Positions 32,906 through 36,511 of a DNA stretch of 36,511 bases are shown one piece after another. Source of the DNA: an uncultured Clostridia bacterium (GTDB taxonomy: Bacteria > Bacillota > Clostridia > TANB77 > CAG-508); contig CAKOWE010000012.1 of NCBI GenBank assembly GCA_934122235.1, positions 1 through 36,511 of the forward strand, given 5' to 3'. Position numbers and translations under genes: made by a program. The notes beneath the pieces are model-generated. The model did not search any database. It saw nothing but the letters and a program-made list of their open reading frames with translations, and was not told the DNA's origin. Every line of letters starts with the position of its first letter. Within the stretch, counting starts at the first letter, position 1.

Positions 32906-35900
32906 CTATACATATGTAACTGAGCTTACACCACAATTTCTAAACATATCAGCATATTGTATTGTCCATTTATCTGAACTTACTTTTATGCTTGTTAAAC
33001 TAATACAATCTTCAAACATAGCAAAAGCATAATATTCTATTACCTTAGTTATATCAAAACTTGTTAAATTTAAACTTGTTAAATTACTGCATCCATTAAA
33101 CATACATCTCATATCTGTTACTTGACTTGTATCAAAATGGCTTACATCTATATTGGTTAAATTACCACAGTCTTGAAACATTCCTTCCATATTAGTTACT
33201 TGACTGGTATCAAAATTATTTAAATTTATATTTGTTAAATTACTGCATCCATTAAACATATATCTCATATTTGTTACTTTACTTGTATTAAAATTACTTA
33301 AATTTATATTTGTTAAATTACTGCATCCAGAAAACATACTTAGCATATCTGTTACTTGACTTGTATTAAAATTATTTAAATTTATATTTGTTAAATTACT
33401 GCATCCAGAAAACATAGAACTCATATCTGTTACTTGACTTGTGTCAAAATGGCTTACGTCTAAACTTGTTAAATTGCCACATTTTGCAAACATTAGACTC
33501 ATATCTGTTACTTGCCTTGTGTCAAAATTACTTATATCTAAACTTGTTAAATTACTACAGTATCCAAACATCATATACATTCTTGTAACTTTGCTTGTAT
33601 CAAAGTTACTTACATCTATATTTGTTAAACTACTACAAACAGCAAACATACTGAGCATATCTGTTACTTGGCTTGTATCAAAATTACTTACGTCTAAACT
33701 TGTTAAATTAGTACAACTATTAAACATGAAAACCATACTTGTAACTTTGCTGGTATCAAAATTACTTATATCTATAGTCGTTAAACTATTACAATTATAA
33801 AACATGTGGTCCATACTTGTTACTTGACTGGTATCAAAATGGCTTACGTCTAAACTTGTTAAATTACCACAGTCTTGAAACATTCCTTCCATATTAGTTA
33901 CTTGACTGGTATCAAAATTACTTATATCTAAACTTGTTAAACTTCCTGAATCACCAGCATAATGAGATAAACCAAACATATAACTCATATCTGTTACTTG
34001 GCTTGTATTGAAATTACTTAAATTCAAACTTGCTAAATTATAACACTGATAAAACATATAACTCATATTAGTTACTTTACTGGTATCAAAGCTACTTAAA
34101 TCTAAGTTTACTAAATCACTTGGTTCATACTTCTTATTTTCTTTATTATAATCATAATTCATATAAAACATATAACTCATATCTGTTACCTGACTAGTAT
34201 TAAAATTGCTTAAATCCAAACTCGTTAACTTATCACAACCATAAAACATATAACTCATATCTGTTACTTGACTGGTATTAAAGCTACTTAAGCTCAAATT
34301 TATTAAACTTTTACAGTTATAAAACATATTGCTCATATTAATTACATTACTAGTATCAAAATCACGTAAATCTAAACTAGTCAGACTACTACAGCTATAA
34401 AACATATAACTCATGTCCGTTACTTGACTGGTGTTTAAGTTACTTCTGTTATTAATTATCTCTAATTTTTGACATCCATAGAACCAGTAAGCAGTTGATT
34501 CTGGCATTATCTTATTTACGAAATTAACACTTTTTATATTATCAGCATCAGTATACCATAATGCCTTATTATCTTCTGTATAAACTTGTCCTCTTATATT
34601 TCCATAACTTTGAGTAACTGTTTTTCCAGATATTTTAGTATCTGTTGAATCAAATGCTAAAGTACCATCATCATATAATGTTACATATATAGGTAATACT
34701 TCCCATTTTGCATATAATGTTATATTTCCTGTTGGAGCATAACTACTTCCAGCATCTCCTACTTTTTTTGTTAATCCGCTATCTAAATACCAACCTTCTA
34801 ATGTATACCCTTCATTTGTTAATGTTGGTAATGTTATGCTCGTTGTATCTGAAGATGATGTACTTGTGTAGTTTGCTGTTATTGTATCTGTTGTTCCGGC
34901 TGTTGTCCCATATGTATATGTTCCATTTCCAGTTGTTGATGATAATGTTCCATTAAATATACTTGATTTTGTCCATTCACTAAATGCATATGAAATTTTA
35001 TCTGTTTTTGTTGCTGTTGATTTCGCAACTCCTCCTGCTACTCCATTATAGTTATATGTTACTGTATAATCTGTTGTTGATGTTTCATCTGCCCTCGTTG
35101 GAATTCCATAAGCTAATGTTGTATTACATTCCTGTGTATATGCTTGCTCACTTGTTATCTGCTGAGCTACTCCTCCTGTTGGACTTGTTATATAGACACT
35201 TCCTCCATTTGGATTTATTTTTAATGTTGCTGTATTATTTACCCACTTTGCATGTAATGTTATGTTCTCTGTTGGTATATAGCTTTCTCCTGCACTTCCA
35301 ACTCTATTTAATAAACCACTTTCTTTATACCAGCCTTCTAATTTATATCCATTTTTAGTCGTTGTTGGCAATGTTATACTTGCACTAGTATTATCCCATA
35401 TTGCATATAACGATACTGTAGATTGATTTATACTTGTTAAGTTCACTACTTTATCTTGATCTCCATATTCTTTTGCTCCATTTATTTGTTTTGTCCATCC
35501 AGCAAATGTATAAGTTGCTGTTTCACTTGTTAAATTATTTCCTCCATCTGTCTCAAAACTTACTACATATTGCTTTTTATATGCATTCTTATTTAATATT
35601 TTTTCTTCATCATATTTATGTGTACTATTTGCTACAGTTCCTGAAGTTTCTCCATTTCCTTTGTATTCTACTGTATATGTTATTGGACTCCACTTTGCTG
35701 TTATTGTTCCATTATAATCTCCAAATGTATATACATTATTTTGCATACTTCCATATCCTGTTACTTCCCATCCATCAAATGTATATCCTACTCTTGTTGG
35801 TTCTGTTATTGTTTTTGTTGTTCCTGTTTCTTGTGTAAAGTCTTGTGCAGTATTGCTTCCTTCCCATGTTCCTCCATTTGGTTGTACTGTCAATTTTACT

Positions 35901-36511
35901 TTGTTTTCTATTTTTATGCTTATTTCTTGTGAAGTTGTCTCATTTCCTGCATTATCTCTTGCTATTACTTGTATTATGTATGTTTCTCCTCTTGTTAAAG
36001 CTGTGAATTCATGAGTATTTGATGTTGAATTTTGCGTCCATTTGGTTACTCCTTTTCTTAAAATGTACTCATATTCTTTTAATCCACTGCTTCCATTTTT
36101 TGAATCTGCTTGCATATCTTCTGTTGATGCATTTACTGTTATTGTTTGCCCACTTAAATTAGCTGTTATTTGAAATGGTTTTGGACTTAATTTATCTATA
36201 TTCTTTATTTCTAGTTTTTCTGTTACTAAAACTTCATTTGTTTCGCTTAATAGTCTTGCTACTACTTGAGTATTTTCAGATATTGTTACCGGTCCTGTAT
36301 ATTCTTTAAATGTTTGTCCTCCATCAACACTTATTTGTCTTTTCGCATTTCCTATATTGCTAATATAATCTACTGATACACTTATATCTTTATTTGTCCA
36401 AGCTGTTGTAGTTGAATATATTTTTATTCTACCCTTTACTGTACTTGCATCTACTGCCTGTGTTATTTTTGTATTTCCTTCATTGTCTTTTACTTTCATT
36501 CTTACTTTATG
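32906..36511 (-). CDS. BspA-like leucine-rich-repeat surface protein, N-terminus outside window
   Basis: The frame is open to the window edge (about 1,200 codons seen). The ATG at 36499 has no ribosome site and is probably internal. Domains in order: Ig/Fn3-like stretches (ITANLSGQTITVNAS; TYIIQVIARDNAGNETTS); several InlB B-repeat/Flg_new-type modules (GYTFDGWEV, YTFAGWTK, YKLEGWYKESG, YTLEGWYLDSG, each ending in a KW or IW strand); then a linker (TLYDDGTLAFDS); then about 17 BspA/DUF285 repeats of 26 residues, consensus MSxMFxxCxxLTSLDLSNF then DTSQVTD. It ends at VSSVTYV without an LPXTG or other anchor, so attachment must be N-terminal or non-covalent. Such proteins are adhesins in gut and oral bacteria. 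Confidence 0.92.
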   Translation of the reverse strand, partial: HKVRMKVKDNEGNTKITQAVDASTVKGRIKIYSTTTAWTNKDISVSVDYISNIGNAKRQISVDGGQTFKEYTGPVTISENTQVVARLLSETNEVLVTEKLEIKNIDKLSPKPFQITANLSGQTITVNASTEDMQADSKNGSSGLKEYEYILRKGVTKWTQNSTSNTHEFTALTRGETYIIQVIARDNAGNETTSQEISIKIENKVKLTVQPNGGTWEGSNTAQDFTQETGTTKTITEPTRVGYTFDGWEVTGYGSMQNNVYTFGDYNGTITAKWSPITYTVEYKGNGETSGTVANSTHKYDEEKILNKNAYKKQYVVSFETDGGNNLTSETATYTFAGWTKQINGAKEYGDQDKVVNLTSINQSTVSLYAIWDNTSASITLPTTTKNGYKLEGWYKESGLLNRVGSAGESYIPTENITLHAKWVNNTATLKINPNGGSVYITSPTGGVAQQITSEQAYTQECNTTLAYGIPTRADETSTTDYTVTYNYNGVAGGVAKSTATKTDKISYAFSEWTKSSIFNGTLSSTTGNGTYTYGTTAGTTDTITANYTSTSSSDTTSITLPTLTNEGYTLEGWYLDSGLTKKVGDAGSSYAPTGNITLYAKWEVLPIYVTLYDDGTLAFDSTDTKISGKTVTQSYGNIRGQVYTEDNKALWYTDADNIKSVNFVNKIMPESTAYWFYGCQKLEIINNRSNLNTSQVTDMSYMFYSCSSLTSLDLRDFDTSNVINMSNMFYNCKSLINLSLSSFNTSQVTDMSYMFYGCDKLTSLDLSNFNTSQVTDMSYMFYMNYDYNKENKKYEPSDLVNLDLSSFDTSKVTNMSYMFYQCYNLASLNLSNFNTSQVTDMSYMFGLSHYAGDSGSLTSLDISNFDTSQVTNMEGMFQDCGNLTSLDVSHFDTSQVTSMDHMFYNCNSLTTIDISNFDTSKVTSMVFMFNSCTNLTSLDVSNFDTSQVTDMLSMFAVCSSLTNIDVSNFDTSKVTRMYMMFGYCSNLTSLDISNFDTRQVTDMSLMFAKCGNLTSLDVSHFDTSQVTDMSSMFSGCSNLTNINLNNFNTSQVTDMLSMFSGCSNLTNINLSNFNTSKVTNMRYMFNGCSNLTNINLNNFDTSQVTNMEGMFQDCGNLTNIDVSHFDTSQVTDMRCMFNGCSNLTSLNLTSFDITKVIEYYAFAMFEDCISLTSIKVSSDKWTIQYADMFRNCGVSSVTYV
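33030..34430 (-). repeat. Tandem 78-bp (26-aa) BspA repeats
   Basis: About 17 copies; two carry insertions (a 12-residue one near 34130-34160 and a shorter one near 33945-33970). A 63-bp block is identical at 33156-33218 and 33858-33920, exactly nine repeat units (702 bp) apart, which shows recent exchange within the array. Confidence 0.85.

Noticed and set aside
33441..33800. Plus-strand open frame with SKLLTS-type repeats inside the BspA-like gene
   Set aside because: It is the antisense shadow of the tandem repeats, with no ribosome site.

Overview
The window looks like a chromosome segment of an AT-rich, Gram-positive, probably gut-dwelling and uncultivated Clostridia-type bacterium. The basis is strong AGGAGG ribosome sites, a dcw cell-wall/division cluster in Firmicutes order, class III fructose-bisphosphatase, a SpoVD-type PBP with one PASTA domain, LL-diaminopimelate aminotransferase plus DapF, a meso-DAP-type MurE, a SipW-type signal peptidase, and a large BspA-like leucine-rich-repeat surface protein. 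I saw no rRNA, tRNA or CRISPR array.

Layout. 1-625: 3'-truncated membrane-anchored surface protein (minus strand), divergent from a small XRE regulator (826-1032). 1127-6645: fbp-purD, then purN (minus, frameshifted) and purF. 6739-8012: a more GC-rich, foreign-looking pair (S1-domain protein and a 70-aa protein) with divergent promoters. 8054-11634: trmFO and topA. 11814-12125: a DUF6514-like small protein. 12325-26076, all on the minus strand: mraZ, rsmH, ftsL, spoVD (interrupted), murE, mraY, ftsW (frameshifted), murG. 26218-28839: a hypothetical protein with an internal duplication, and a sortase. 28924-30969: dapF-dapL. 31022-32767: a small cluster with a SipW-type signal peptidase. 32906-end: the BspA-like protein, 5' end outside the window.

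First main point: a 4,255-bp mobile element sits inside spoVD. It carries a large serine recombinase, a TnpW-like small protein, a Cu/Zn-SOD-like protein, a membrane-anchored DNA/RNA nuclease and one unknown protein. A 10-bp core (CAAGGAGGTG on the minus strand) flanks it. Joining the two ends of the element gives a 50-bp near-palindrome typical of a serine-integrase attP, and removing the element restores a 660-codon spoVD reading frame exactly. This resembles the skin-type elements that interrupt sporulation genes.

Second main point: purN carries one and ftsW carries two apparent +1 frameshifts. All three fall at an in-frame CGG codon followed by A, where the protein family expects the glycine codon GGA one base later. 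By eye I found no other in-frame CGG in roughly 10,000 resident codons. The only ordinary CGG codons are in the two foreign-looking genes. Either the sequence has a systematic C-before-GGA insertion error, or CGG is an unassigned codon in this lineage that triggers a +1 shift (or CGGA is read as a four-base glycine codon).
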